Shown piece by piece: positions 10,401 through 16,728 of a DNA stretch of 64,000 bases. The notes beneath the pieces were generated by a model, which was not told the origin of the DNA, did not search any database, and was given only the letters and a program-made list of their open reading frames with translations. Source of the stretch: Pseudooceanicola batsensis HTCC2597. GTDB taxonomy: Bacteria; Pseudomonadota; Alphaproteobacteria; Rhodobacterales; Rhodobacteraceae. The stretch is from the NCBI RefSeq assembly GCF_000152725.1, contig NZ_CH724131.1, positions 1,767,739-1,831,738 on the forward strand. Direction: 5' to 3'. The translations under genes were made by a program, and so were the position numbers. Within the stretch, counting starts at the first letter, position 1. Every line of letters starts with the position of its first letter.

Positions 10401-10639
10401 TCGAACCCGTTCGTGCCGTCGATATCGTCCAGATCGAACCGGAGTTCCGCGTCACCGGTGCCGTAGACCACGTAGACCGACCCGGTATCCGAACCGTACC
10501 GGTTCTCGCCGTTTCGCGCGGTGACGGCAAAATCGCCGATCCCGTCTCCGTTGAAATCACCTATGCCCGAAACGGTATAGCCTGTGCGATCATATTCGCC
10601 GTCACGGCCGACAATAATACGCGATCCATAATTACCCAT
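1430..10639 (-). CDS. Giant secreted FG-GAP / Calx-beta / vWD / cadherin-like protein
   Basis: This acidic 3069-residue protein has no Sec signal peptide and almost no cysteine; I noticed only one, inside the vWD domain. Residues 1-640 hold FG-GAP (integrin-propeller) blades with calcium loops such as DFNGDGIGD, DVNNDGTDD and DIDGDGFAD. Residues 640-1880 hold ten Calx-beta repeats of about 130 residues, each with an xxEGD start and an FxxGExxK core. Residues 1920-2150 are a von Willebrand D domain with a GDPH motif (1927-1930) and GLMGNAN. An eleventh Calx-beta repeat (about 2230-2340) follows, then five or six cadherin-like/VCBS repeats with NDSDPDGD loops to about 2950. Residues 2957-3069 form a degenerate RTX-like tail (GTTGRDYLLGTSEADVF) of the kind used as a type I secretion signal. 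A calcium-dependent adhesin or biofilm/matrix protein is the best inference. No dedicated T1SS ABC/MFP genes are adjacent; tolC is 41 kb away. Confidence 0.85.
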   Translation of the reverse strand: MGNYGSRIIVGRDGEYDRTGYTVSGIGDFNGDGIGDFAVTARNGENRYGSDTGSVYVVYGTGDAELRFDLDDIDGTNGFEVRADVDLDNYDYGSVFGSRVTALGDVNNDGTDDFGIVQNATSYGSYSGYYGYYGYYGEYGYGYTASRTNGVAYVIYGGQDVAAAGVDVDDLDHFRLDADGEIVGMLGLEDVNGDGIADIGLNVASRSAYSGYNEYYYVYDANGNGYYDYDYDTNPDEFMNSHQRYTAIDDVTGYVVYGTGDARDNVDNIADQGGSSVIVDVTNLQTGEGTSFDLGQVLAGNFGFYGEVGLDAFASSSIGDGNTYDAYDYGVGLAGSVDIDGDGFADVIMTEGSVYAEDAYVVNTYGSTYYSGGVFAYIDGTTLADVEGDTTTRLTFSTISNARDGVAGLGNFSGNDAPQEIAVSSFVRPATDFPDEDLPGNFLRGVYVLNGTEDFFDSSFRNVGPTEVMNGAASFFYSALTYTASSGSEFAATFSIDGVLGIGDFDGDGIDDMLIAATQYNADELRSYDVGFVVLGTEGARTGLIELEQLVADGGAYKIVAPENSDIGMIARAGDVDNDGNQDLIVGEPSAESGLGLARILHGGADALEAADNADGSDDNIINYGNFLVDVDTGLVPIEVSIQNHITGATEGDTEAVELSFTVSRTGDLSAEVTVDWAVAGASDYFYADADADDFQGGAFPSGTVTFAAGEDTATISVSVAGDLIDENTEDFRVVLSDPTTDSEAPIHIGNDTAYGFIYDNDDPMRFRVYNSGVNEGDPGDDNVLRLQVYRYGKTDIEGSIDWSVTVYTANTSISAEDEDFEDALPQSGTITFAAGESIKYIELPIAEDQEIEDREYVDVRLSNATAEGDYPTEIVDGVGYGWIDNDDFPVQFSVDDTSVTEGDGEDVTLTFTITRSGITDADATVDYRLASSGATAADFSSGYIDPETGQPMEGTLEFAAGETTKTVSVQVAGDDIDENTEYLYIYLTNPTTTDTNTPQISDSFGRGSIFDDDDSVEYRVFNASATEGADGEQTALTFTITRGGLTGVAGTVDFSLEAYVSSSAADATDFASGFPQSGTLEFAAGETTKTVTAFIADDEAVESTEYVQLVLSNPTAEGGESAKITDGNGIGSIFNDDIPVSFSANSVSVNEGDDGETPTASVRVYRTGETSVEASLDYTIQPFVSSQAADDDDIVDTFNLTGTVDFAAGETFKDITFDIQGDDVQEEHEYIQVIFSNPTAVGAPVQLATGSVTVTILNDDVPVSFSVNNAATTEGQSGEETPLTFTVYRSGPSDIEATVDYQLRAYQPSASISAESPDFTGGLPASGTVTFGVGETSKTLTFQVRDDEVYEQTEYVELLLSNPVASANPQGAQISDDYGRGTIYDDEIPVYFRVYSDTVTEGDPGETETLRFLVQRTGDTGVDASVDYSVSTYYYRGATDADLAESMSLPISGTVSFAAGETQKYVEIDVAGDNAFEGTEYLQIDLSNAASDNAAVLPVIQSSRAYGYINDDDIPTYFRVSGYSATEGDAGDNNVLQFIVTRYGDTSAGANVDYDVSGGTVDAADFDTGEWPTSGTLSFAAGETSKTVSLVISGDQDVENDEYTYMRLSNATSDDAEITAQITTSTASAVIRNDDFPAYLSVSYSTSVTEGDTSADNTELTFTVYRSGDTTSAVSVDYDFAGDSYQPVSSADFEAGLPQSGTIEFAASETQKTVSFRIAEDTEIEGNERGKFVLSNAQLVSGASDATVQITRSTSIGTIYNDDQPPAIQVLVNGSAWGTSVNEGQSGFTEVPVVFVREGDLSGALTVNYELQTVQGNVFWADSQDIEGFLPANGLSVSFADGESTSTAVVRINGDGLIEANESLTVRVTGYDSEDDISYQVLNPSTSIIIRNDDGRPPIPELPFDVDGDGVIEEGEFIRVEADVFGDPHIITLDGLGYDFQAVGEYVLVETEDGASNPFSVQVRFEAFPGSDLVSVTTRMAVEVKGKTIEIDAHDPDSPLLIDGVAVDIEAAKLSGIDLDDDDTNANDIFITEDGKFFIRLNDANEQLMVGMLDGALNVCVFLGDPADGGNAGAVRGLMGNANQDLTDDFSLRDGSEIPDEVISFDDDGTPSLDFDYIYGFGDYEGGGYKASWALQDGEALFSGDTPDYPENFPAAPLKLENLPQSVQDKAIQAARDAGVDESDPVIFNAAALDFALTGMGAFLGGATQLAADPQAASDVTEAPDIVPTANVTADLTSVTEGDSGVQEVTFTFYRLGGTNGALEVSYAIGGDIDAADLADDTDLTGTVSFEDGEDEVSLTVLVKGDLMTEGNEALEVSITGTDNEAVLVGAAQGATTIVTDDTGPAAQNDSLSGEAGATVSGNVFADNGQGEDTDADDDTLVLTGITIGGTEYDVTDSPITLADGQVLTIDDEGNFQFETGSGFADLLVGEVGSFEFGYEVSDGNGGTDTAMVTLSITGTATENRAPVVEGETAEVDEDGRLDLSIVDLLSNDSDPDGDTLEITEVSALNGTVTTGQPFGGNGPGSFYVTYEPDDDYNGPDTITYVVSDGNGNSTSGEIAVTVNPVNDNPTAVVDTGFTTDEDTHLFITEAELLANDFDIDGDTTLSVTPFTSNLRAVEGGFEFTPGGNFNGTAYASYILRDGNGGSSIANIEIEVLPVNDAPLLGVDSYTAGLGTTLAVDAADGLLDNDSDADGDDLSVVDSEEGALGTFVVNADGSFTYTPFAGVSGSETLSYTVSDQTVEVSGSVTFTIDESTANKAPIAVGDSYDVSEDAVSVVLDVLGNDSDPDGDDIFISAFSQGSNGTVALVGDTLVYTPVGNYTGADSFTYTISNGDLTNTATVDITVLAENDLPVFTDTGPFTVAENSTAVGTVTASDVDGDGLSFGIAAGKDGGLFDISSDGTLSFKVAPDYEAPGDGNTDNSYLIDVTVFDGTETVTTEVTVNVTDEDEGPELNEILGTTGRDYLLGTSEADVFIFNGGFGDMARGQGGADVFDVSVNMSNGVRDASRIFDWSEDDALSGITLADVEMATVRSLPTALLFTYGPDNDMMTITGDVSGGINSLFGLDV

Positions 10640-10687
10640 AGCGGTGCCCCCAGCTACAAAAGCGCTTTGCCGCGCCCGATTCGGGGC

Positions 10688-10725
10688 TACGGCAGAATCA
10701 AATTAAGGCAAATATACGGCAGAAT
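10688..10725. repeat. Pair of 11-bp direct repeats upstream of the giant gene
   Basis: TACGGCAGAAT occurs at 10688-10698 and again at 10715-10725, a period of 27 bp. Both copies lie 49-86 bp upstream of the start codon, and the second overlaps the predicted promoter. They look like paired sites for an activator or repressor. Confidence 0.6.
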
Positions 10726-10738
10726 TCCTCATTCACAA
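10711..10738 (-). promoter_or_regulatory. Putative promoter of the giant secreted protein
   Basis: On the minus strand, TTGTGA (10733-10738) and TATATT (10711-10716) are separated by 16 bp, in an unusually AT-rich stretch for this genome. One of the two 11-bp direct repeats sits between the elements. Prediction from sequence only. Confidence 0.4.
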
Positions 10739-10825
10739 ATGCATGATTGACGTCGTGTCAGCTTTTGGCCAGCCGCCCGGATCGTCGCAATCAACCCATT
10801 GTTTTGGAAAGGGAACTGCGGTCGG

Positions 10826-12046
10826 TTAAAAAACCAGAGCGCGCAATGTTCGAGCCACCGCAACCTGCGGGGGAACCCCAGCACGATCCGAGAGTTGCGC
10901 CGCGACCGTTCCCACCCGGTTTTTCAGCCGTTCGGAACCGAGAGCCTGTCGAATGGATCGCACCACCGCATCGCCGCCGTAGCGCCCCTCGACCCCGAGG
11001 CCCAGTCCGTGATGGGCGATGGCGCGCGCGAACATGCCCTGCTCGCGGTGGCCGGGCAGCCCGATCTGCGGTACGCCCGCGGTCAGGAACGACGCGCCGA
11101 CGCCGTTGCTGGCGTGGCTGATCCCGAGGTCGCAATCGCTCAGGAGCCGGGCAAGCTGCACCGGCCCGGCCTCGACCTGCACACCGCGCTGCGCGAGCCG
11201 CGAGCGGTCGCTGTCGGAGATGCCGGGGGCCGCGAGAACCACATCGGCCTCGGGCCCCATCTGCATCAGCGCGGCCAGTCCGGCGGCCGCCGGGGGCGTG
11301 CCGGGGCGCAGGTAGGCGAAGATGCGCGGCCCCGGCCGCCCGCGCCAGTCACGCGGCGCCCCCCGGTCCAGCCCCGGCAGGTGCCCCAGGTACGGCGGGT
11401 GATCGGGGTGCAGCCTGCCCCTTGCGACATAGTGGTCGGTGACCTCCCATGTCGTCAGGATCGACGCCTCGCCCTCCAGTATGTCGCGAAACCGCGCCAC
11501 GGACGGCGCGCCGAAGCGTTCCAGCACCGCATTCGCCGTCGCGACGACCCGGGCCTCCTGCGACCGGACGAGGTCGATGGGCGCGGCCGCGTCGAAGGCG
11601 GGCATCGGATCGGCCAGCGGCGGGTTGTCGTAGCCCGACCCCAGCACGGCAAAGCGGAGGGACAGGGTGCGCGCCGCCAGCGCCGCCGTCGGGGCGGCCT
11701 GCACGACCAGAAGGTCGGGACGGACAAGCCCGATCACCCCGCGCCAGGCCTCGACCTGGGCCGCCAGCGCGTCGGTCGCGTGCCACCCTTCGGTCGTCAG
11801 CATCGCGGCGAAATTCGCCGGCGGCCGGTTGTCGGGGGTCTGCTGGCGCGTGCGCGCATGGGGCGCCGGCAGAACCGTCGCCGCCAGGTCGGGCGCGATG
11901 TCGCGGAAGGCGACCGGATCGCGCAGCGCGACGAAGATCTCGGCCTCGTCCGCCAGTTGCTCGGCGGCGAGGGCGACCTTCGTGACATGCCCGTAATTCG
12001 CGCCGAGTTCCCAGGCAAAGAGGATGCGCGGACGGCGCCCGCTCAC
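10826..12046 (-). CDS. Glycosyltransferase, UDP-glycosyltransferase/MGT (GT1-like) fold
   Basis: This is a 406-residue protein from a GTG start. The N-terminal half begins RPRILFAWELGANYGHVTK, the glycine/His nucleotide-sugar transferase opening of GT1/GT28 enzymes. The C-terminal half contains SDCDLGISHASNGVGASFLTAGVPQIGLP, the acceptor/nucleotide-binding region, followed by HREQGMFA. The frame is open far upstream, but the preceding TIGR03032 gene ends at 12052 and the GTG at 12046 starts 5 bp later, giving a sensible two-gene operon. The acceptor is unknown. Position beside the giant secreted protein suggests a role in surface glycosylation or polysaccharide synthesis, which is inference only. 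Confidence 0.8.
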   Translation of the reverse strand: MSGRRPRILFAWELGANYGHVTKVALAAEQLADEAEIFVALRDPVAFRDIAPDLAATVLPAPHARTRQQTPDNRPPANFAAMLTTEGWHATDALAAQVEAWRGVIGLVRPDLLVVQAAPTAALAARTLSLRFAVLGSGYDNPPLADPMPAFDAAAPIDLVRSQEARVVATANAVLERFGAPSVARFRDILEGEASILTTWEVTDHYVARGRLHPDHPPYLGHLPGLDRGAPRDWRGRPGPRIFAYLRPGTPPAAAGLAALMQMGPEADVVLAAPGISDSDRSRLAQRGVQVEAGPVQLARLLSDCDLGISHASNGVGASFLTAGVPQIGLPGHREQGMFARAIAHHGLGLGVEGRYGGDAVVRSIRQALGSERLKNRVGTVAAQLSDRAGVPPQVAVARTLRALVF

Positions 12047-12051
12047 CAGCG

Positions 12052-13188
12052 TCAGCCCCCGGGCCCGGCGGCGACGGGGAACGGGGCGGGGCGAACCTGG
12101 AACCGGATCTCCGGCGTGCGGAAGCCCAGCAGCTTGGGCCGCCTGATCCCCGGCAGGAAGGCGACGTCGTAAAGCTCCTGCACCACGCCCTGGATCTGCA
12201 GCGTGTGTTCGATGTCGCCCGTGTGGATGTTGACGATGGCCACCATGCTGGTCGGCTGCTGCCCGGCCTCCTCCAGGCGCTGGTCGAGCGCGAGCCCCTC
12301 GAAGGTCTTCTCGGGCCGCGGGCGCGACACGCCGATCACGGCGTGATCGCCTACGAAGGCCACGCCGCGGACGAATCCGGGCAGAAAGCACATCGGCTCG
12401 AACCGGCCGGTCTCGAGGTCGACCTTGCCGAATTCGCCCGTGCCGGACTGAACGGCATAGAGCGCCCCCCGGTAGAGCCGGGGCGAATGCGGCATCGACA
12501 GGCCGGAGCAGACAATCTCGTTCGTCTCGACATCGACGATCACGCCGCCGTCCTGCCGGTTGTTGCGCCAGGCCCCGCCGCTGTTCGTCGTGGCGACGCA
12601 GGTGACGTATTTCGGCTTGCCCTCGGCCATCGCCAGCCCGTTCAGGTGGCAGCGATCCTCGGCCGCCACCCGGTCCACGAACGGCGGCAGCCAGACCGGC
12701 TTGAACGAGTTCCGGTAATCCAGCGTCGCCAGGCAGTTGAACCGGGTCGCCACGAAGACCGGTGCGGGGCTGTCGGGCTGCGGGTGGATGTCGTGGATGT
12801 CGATGTCGCCGGTGGTCCGCCCCTCGACCGGGACGAAGACCGCATCGAACCCGTCCGAGGACACCTGCCCGGGATCGAGGAAATTCTCCATCCGCCAGAG
12901 CTGATAGAGCGACGACATCCACAGCGTCGTCCGGCCGCCGGTCTGGCTGACCCCGAATCCCATGCAGCGCGGAAAGGACCGCTCGTAGACCGACAGGCGG
13001 CCGGTCTCGGGGTTGATGCCGATCAGGAAGAGCTTGCCCACCTGGTAGGTCGTGAAGGCGATGGAGCCGCCGACCGAGCGCAGCCAGGGCGTGAAGGTCC
13101 GCGATGGCTGAAGGTTGAATGTGCCGGTCTTTTCGGGCTGGGCGGCGTCCGGAGCATCCGGTGCGTGGGCGGGATCCTGTTCGGTCAT
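12052..13188 (-). CDS. TIGR03032/DUF4915-family protein of unknown function
   Basis: This 378-residue protein begins at an ATG preceded by a GGAG ribosome-binding site at suitable distance; the frame continues upstream to 13344 but without a comparable signal. After a 25-residue Ala/Asp/Pro-rich N-terminus it shows the repeated beta-strand pattern of the family. Characteristic blocks are FTTYQVGKLFLIG, RCHLNGLAM, SMPHSPRLYRGALY and ELYDVAFLPGIRRPKLLG. The family is probably a beta-propeller and has no assigned reaction. It is the first gene of a two-gene operon with the glycosyltransferase (5-bp gap), and the same pairing of TIGR03032 with sugar transferases or TPR proteins is known, supporting a cell-surface polysaccharide or glycan role. 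Confidence 0.8.
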   Translation of the reverse strand: MTEQDPAHAPDAPDAAQPEKTGTFNLQPSRTFTPWLRSVGGSIAFTTYQVGKLFLIGINPETGRLSVYERSFPRCMGFGVSQTGGRTTLWMSSLYQLWRMENFLDPGQVSSDGFDAVFVPVEGRTTGDIDIHDIHPQPDSPAPVFVATRFNCLATLDYRNSFKPVWLPPFVDRVAAEDRCHLNGLAMAEGKPKYVTCVATTNSGGAWRNNRQDGGVIVDVETNEIVCSGLSMPHSPRLYRGALYAVQSGTGEFGKVDLETGRFEPMCFLPGFVRGVAFVGDHAVIGVSRPRPEKTFEGLALDQRLEEAGQQPTSMVAIVNIHTGDIEHTLQIQGVVQELYDVAFLPGIRRPKLLGFRTPEIRFQVRPAPFPVAAGPGG

Positions 13189-13261
13189 CGGGGGCTCCGG
13201 TTCGGTGCAATGCTTGAAATCAAAGGTCTCGTCTCCAAATAGATGCGCGGTGCGCGCCGCG

Positions 13262-13289
13262 ACCATAGCGAACCTTTCCCTTCGGTCAA
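13262..13289 (-). promoter_or_regulatory. Putative promoter of the TIGR03032-glycosyltransferase operon
   Basis: On the minus strand, TTGACC (13284-13289) and TATGGT (13262-13267) are 16 bp apart, about 74 bp before the ATG at 13188. Transcription would begin near 13255, which rules out the farther upstream in-frame start at 13344. Confidence 0.55.
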
Positions 13290-13408
13290 AGCGCTCAGGT
13301 GCCGAACATATTGTTGCGGCGCGCAGGCCAAAAGAACCGGGCACTCCCGGTGCCTCCGGGCTGGCACTTGCCCGCCGGCGCGCCTAGTCTGCGCCAACGG
13401 AGGGATGC

Positions 13409-14974
13409 ATGGACCTGATCGACGACGGCAAGGGCGGTGCGGGCGGCAACGCGCACGAATTCACGGTGAGCGAGCTTTCGGGCGCGGTGAAGCGGGCCAT
13501 CGAGTCCGGCTTCGGCCATGTCCGGGTGCGGGCCGAGGTCGGGCGCGTTTCGCGACCTCGGTCGGGCCACATGTATTTCGACCTCAAGGACGACCGGGCG
13601 GTTCTGTCGGCGGTCAGCTGGAAGGGCCAGGTGGCCCGGATGCAGGTGCAGCCCGAAGAGGGAATGGAGGTCATCGCCACCGGGCGCATGACCACCTTTC
13701 CCGGACAGTCGAAATACCAGCTGATCGTCGACAACGTCGAACCGGCCGGCGCCGGCGCCCTCATGGCGCTTCTGGAAAAGCGCAAGGCGATGCTGCGGGC
13801 CGAGGGCCTCTTCGCCGCCGAGCGCAAGCGGCCCCTGCCGTACCTGCCGCGCGTCGTCGGTGTGGTCACCTCGCCCTCGGGGGCGGTCATCCGCGACATC
13901 CTGCACCGGCTGCGCGACCGGTTTCCCGTTCACGTGCTGATCTGGCCGGTCGCGGTGCAGGGCCAGACCTGCGCGGCAGAGGTCTCGCGGGCCATCGCGG
14001 GCTTCAACCGGCTATCGCCGGCGGGGGCGGTGCCGCGCCCGGACCTGCTGATCGTGGCGCGGGGCGGCGGCTCGATCGAGGACCTCTGGGGCTTCAACGA
14101 AGAGATCGTTGCCCGGGCCGCGGCCAGTTCGGAGATACCGCTGATCTCGGCCGTCGGGCACGAGACGGACACCACGCTGATCGACTTCGTCTCGGACCGC
14201 CGGGCGCCCACGCCGACCGCGGCGGCGGAACTCGCCGTGCCGGTGCGCGCGGAACTGACGGGCTGGGTGGCGGACATGCGCGCGCGGCTGATTCGGGCGC
14301 AGGGGCAGGCGATCCTGTCGCGGCGGCAGAGGCTGAGCGACCTGGCGCGCGCCCTGCCCCGCCCCGAACGGCTGACCGAAACCGCGCGGCAGAAGCTGGA
14401 CACCTGGGGCGAGCGGCTGCCGAACGCCCTGCGGCGCGGGGTGGCGGCGCGCCGGGTGGCGCTGTCCGACTGCTCGGGCGCGCTGCGGCCCGGCCTCCTG
14501 CGCCGCCGCATCGCCGAGGACCGGCAGCGCGTCGCGGATCGCGGCGCCCGCCTGCCCTCGTCGATGACGCGCAACGTCATGCAGCACCGGCGCCAGTTCG
14601 AGACCTGCGCCGCGCGGCTGCAGCCGGCCACCCTGCGGCGCGAGACCCTGCGCCAGCGGGAGGCGCTCGAGAAACTGGCGAACCGCTTCGCCGAGGCGGC
14701 GCGGCGCAGCGTCGAGAGCCGCAGGGACCGGCTGGCCACGCTGGACCGTCTGCGCGAAACGCTGGGATACCGCGAAACCCTCGCCCGGGGCTACGCCGTG
14801 GTGCGGGACGGAAACGGCGCCGTCATGACCCGCAAGGCGCAGGCCGAACAGGCCGAGAGCCTGGCCATCGAATTCGCCGACGGGACGCTGGATCAGGGAG
14901 CCTCGCCGGCACCGAGGAAAAAGCCTTCGGCCGGCCGGAAAGAGCCGCCGCCGGAACAGGGCAGCCTGTTCTGA
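13409..14974 (+). CDS. xseA: Exodeoxyribonuclease VII large subunit
   Basis: Catalytic subunit of ExoVII, which degrades single-stranded DNA to oligonucleotides together with XseB. The 521 residues show the N-terminal OB fold (HVRVRAEVGRVSRPRSGHMY, about residues 36-55), then the nuclease core with VGVVTSPSGAVIRDILHR, VARGGGSIEDLWGFNEE and SAVGHETDTTLIDFVSDRRA. A long helical region and a short C-terminal tail follow. Length is slightly above the usual 450-500 because of the basic, Arg-rich coiled region. xseB is not next to it. It is convergent with the minus-strand gene ending 3 bp later. Confidence 0.97.
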   Translation: MDLIDDGKGGAGGNAHEFTVSELSGAVKRAIESGFGHVRVRAEVGRVSRPRSGHMYFDLKDDRAVLSAVSWKGQVARMQVQPEEGMEVIATGRMTTFPGQSKYQLIVDNVEPAGAGALMALLEKRKAMLRAEGLFAAERKRPLPYLPRVVGVVTSPSGAVIRDILHRLRDRFPVHVLIWPVAVQGQTCAAEVSRAIAGFNRLSPAGAVPRPDLLIVARGGGSIEDLWGFNEEIVARAAASSEIPLISAVGHETDTTLIDFVSDRRAPTPTAAAELAVPVRAELTGWVADMRARLIRAQGQAILSRRQRLSDLARALPRPERLTETARQKLDTWGERLPNALRRGVAARRVALSDCSGALRPGLLRRRIAEDRQRVADRGARLPSSMTRNVMQHRRQFETCAARLQPATLRRETLRQREALEKLANRFAEAARRSVESRRDRLATLDRLRETLGYRETLARGYAVVRDGNGAVMTRKAQAEQAESLAIEFADGTLDQGASPAPRKKPSAGRKEPPPEQGSLF

Positions 14975-14977
14975 AGA

Positions 14978-15382
14978 TCAGACCCCGACCTCGGGGCCCG
15001 GGCAGATCATCGGCTCGCCAGCGTTCTCGACCTCGTAGAGCGTCGTCTGCTCCGGATCGCCCTCGAACTGCGCCACGAGCCCGCGCGTCCCCTTGAAGAA
15101 GGTCCAGCACTGGGGCCCGGGGTCCGGATCGGCGTGGTACTCGAAACAGATCATGCCGTCGCTTTCGTACCAGTACCCGTCGGCGCATTCGCCATCGAGG
15201 AACGACCACCGCACGCGCCGGCCGTCGAAATATTCCTCGACGCCATAGGGCTGCCCCATCGAGCCGTAGTAGAAGGTCTTGCCGCGCGAATAGGCGTCGA
15301 ATTCCTCTGCGGTCATCGGCGTCTCGGCGGCGGCGAAACCGCTCGCCAGAAGGGCGGCGGAGATAAGGAGCGATCTCAACAT
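14978..15382 (-). CDS. Secreted hypothetical protein, 134 residues
   Basis: The start MLRSLLISAALLASGFAAAETP is a clear Sec signal peptide with an AxA cleavage site at about residue 19, which argues for the ATG at 15382 rather than the farther upstream codon. The mature part is aromatic- and acid-rich (TFYYGSMGQPYGVEEYF, YWYESDGMICFEY) with four cysteines, so it is likely a disulfide-bonded periplasmic protein. It resembles small periplasmic proteins common in Rhodobacteraceae, but I know no function. It ends 3 bp from xseA in convergent orientation. Confidence 0.75.
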   Translation of the reverse strand: MLRSLLISAALLASGFAAAETPMTAEEFDAYSRGKTFYYGSMGQPYGVEEYFDGRRVRWSFLDGECADGYWYESDGMICFEYHADPDPGPQCWTFFKGTRGLVAQFEGDPEQTTLYEVENAGEPMICPGPEVGV

Positions 15383-15458
15383 GGGCGCACCCTGCCAGAG
15401 GCAAACGTCTGATACCACAGACGATCCCGTGATAGGCGGCAGATCGCGCCGCGGCGCC

Positions 15459-16484
15459 TCACATCTCGTCCTGCCATTCCAGGATGCGCGGGTTCATCAC
15501 CCGGCGCCACCACCGCGGAAACAGCGCCACCACCGCCATCACCGGCAGCGACCGCGGGAGCATGGGCATCGTCTCTTCGTCGATCTGAAGGCCCGGGTAG
15601 ATCCGGCCCGGGTGCATGTGATGATCCGAATGCCGCGGTGCGTTCAACATCATGGCCGAGGTCACGCGGTGCGGGCTGTTCCAGCTGTGCACGGCGCGCA
15701 CCGGCTCCAGGCGCCCGTCCGACAGCTCGCCCCGCTCGAGCCCGTAGTGCTGCACGTAGTCCGAAAGCAGGATCTGCACCTGCGCAAGACCGGCAATGGC
15801 GAGAAGGACCCCCACCCCTTCGGCCCCCGCCAGCAGCCAGGCCAGCAGCAGGATCGCCAGCGCGCCGAGCACGTATCCCAGGTACGGATGCCCGTTCCAG
15901 GGCCGCCCGGCGCGACGCAGGTCATGCGATTCGATCCTCATCCCCTCGCGGAACGAACCGATCCAGGCGCGGAAGAAGAAGCGATAGAAATTCTCGCCCA
16001 GCAGCGCGGTGTTCGGGTCGTAGGGCGTCGCGACGTAGACGTGATGGACCTTGGGGTGGGACGAGGCGTGATGGCCGAAGAGCATGGAGGTGTAGACGAT
16101 CTTGCCCAGCTGCACCGCCTCTTTTCCGGAACGGTGGATCAGCTCGTGCGCATTGGGGTGGCTGACCTGTCCGAAATAGACGCCGTAGGCGAAGATCGCG
16201 GGCAGGACGTCCCAGCCCTCGGCGCCGCCCGGGCCGCCGAGATAGCGGATGGCGATGACGGTGAGGAACAGATGGATCACGCCGAGCGCGATGGACAGGC
16301 CATGCGCTGCCGGGAAGGCGCGCGCCGCATCGAGGTTGCGCCAGTTGGCGGGCAGCAGGTGGTCCATGAGCGCGGTGAAGATCGTGAGATAGGCCAGGAC
16401 GGCCCAGGCGACGACGCCGCCCTGCGCCGTGGCCAGCACCAGAAGAGGCACCGGCACAAGGGTTGCAAACACGAATCCGATCAT
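15459..16484 (-). CDS. alkB: AlkB-type membrane hydroxylase (alkane 1-monooxygenase family)
   Basis: This integral membrane non-heme diiron enzyme of 341 residues probably oxidises terminal carbons of alkanes or related lipids. All histidine boxes are present: NAHELIHR (about 110), GHHASSHPKVHH (about 137) and RHSDHH near residue 287. The AlkB-specific stretches VQHYGLER and AVHSWNSPHRVTS are also there. About five or six membrane segments are visible, with paired helices at the N-terminus and centre. No rubredoxin or rubredoxin reductase is adjacent, so the electron donor must be elsewhere. Roseobacter genomes often carry an isolated AlkB, and the true substrate may not be an n-alkane. Confidence 0.88.
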   Translation of the reverse strand: MIGFVFATLVPVPLLVLATAQGGVVAWAVLAYLTIFTALMDHLLPANWRNLDAARAFPAAHGLSIALGVIHLFLTVIAIRYLGGPGGAEGWDVLPAIFAYGVYFGQVSHPNAHELIHRSGKEAVQLGKIVYTSMLFGHHASSHPKVHHVYVATPYDPNTALLGENFYRFFFRAWIGSFREGMRIESHDLRRAGRPWNGHPYLGYVLGALAILLLAWLLAGAEGVGVLLAIAGLAQVQILLSDYVQHYGLERGELSDGRLEPVRAVHSWNSPHRVTSAMMLNAPRHSDHHMHPGRIYPGLQIDEETMPMLPRSLPVMAVVALFPRWWRRVMNPRILEWQDEM

Positions 16485-16728
16485 CTCAGCTCTACCTCGA
16501 CCGGGCGTTGACCGCCCTTTGGACCAGTCCTACTCCAAGCCGGCGGTGCAAGCATAGGATTATTGCGCGCGCCGGGTGCCGGAGGCGCGAGATGGCGGGA
16601 AAGGGTGCCCCACGTGCCACGCCGCCCGCCTTGCCGCACCTTCCGGCGCTGGCGCCATGGCTGCCTGCCCCCTTTCACTTTCCGTTCCGCGGTACTAGGT
16701 CTTGACCCACATATCAGGCGGAGCGCGC

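Noticed and set aside
10749-10825. A small gene between the giant protein and the glycosyltransferase
   Set aside because: The frames are short, without a ribosome-binding site or conserved sequence. It is promoter and 3' flank.
12047-13210. Upstream extension of the glycosyltransferase frame to 13210
   Set aside because: It is a shadow of the TIGR03032 gene in another frame, composed of Arg/Pro/Ala-rich sequence. The GTG at 12046 fits the operon spacing.
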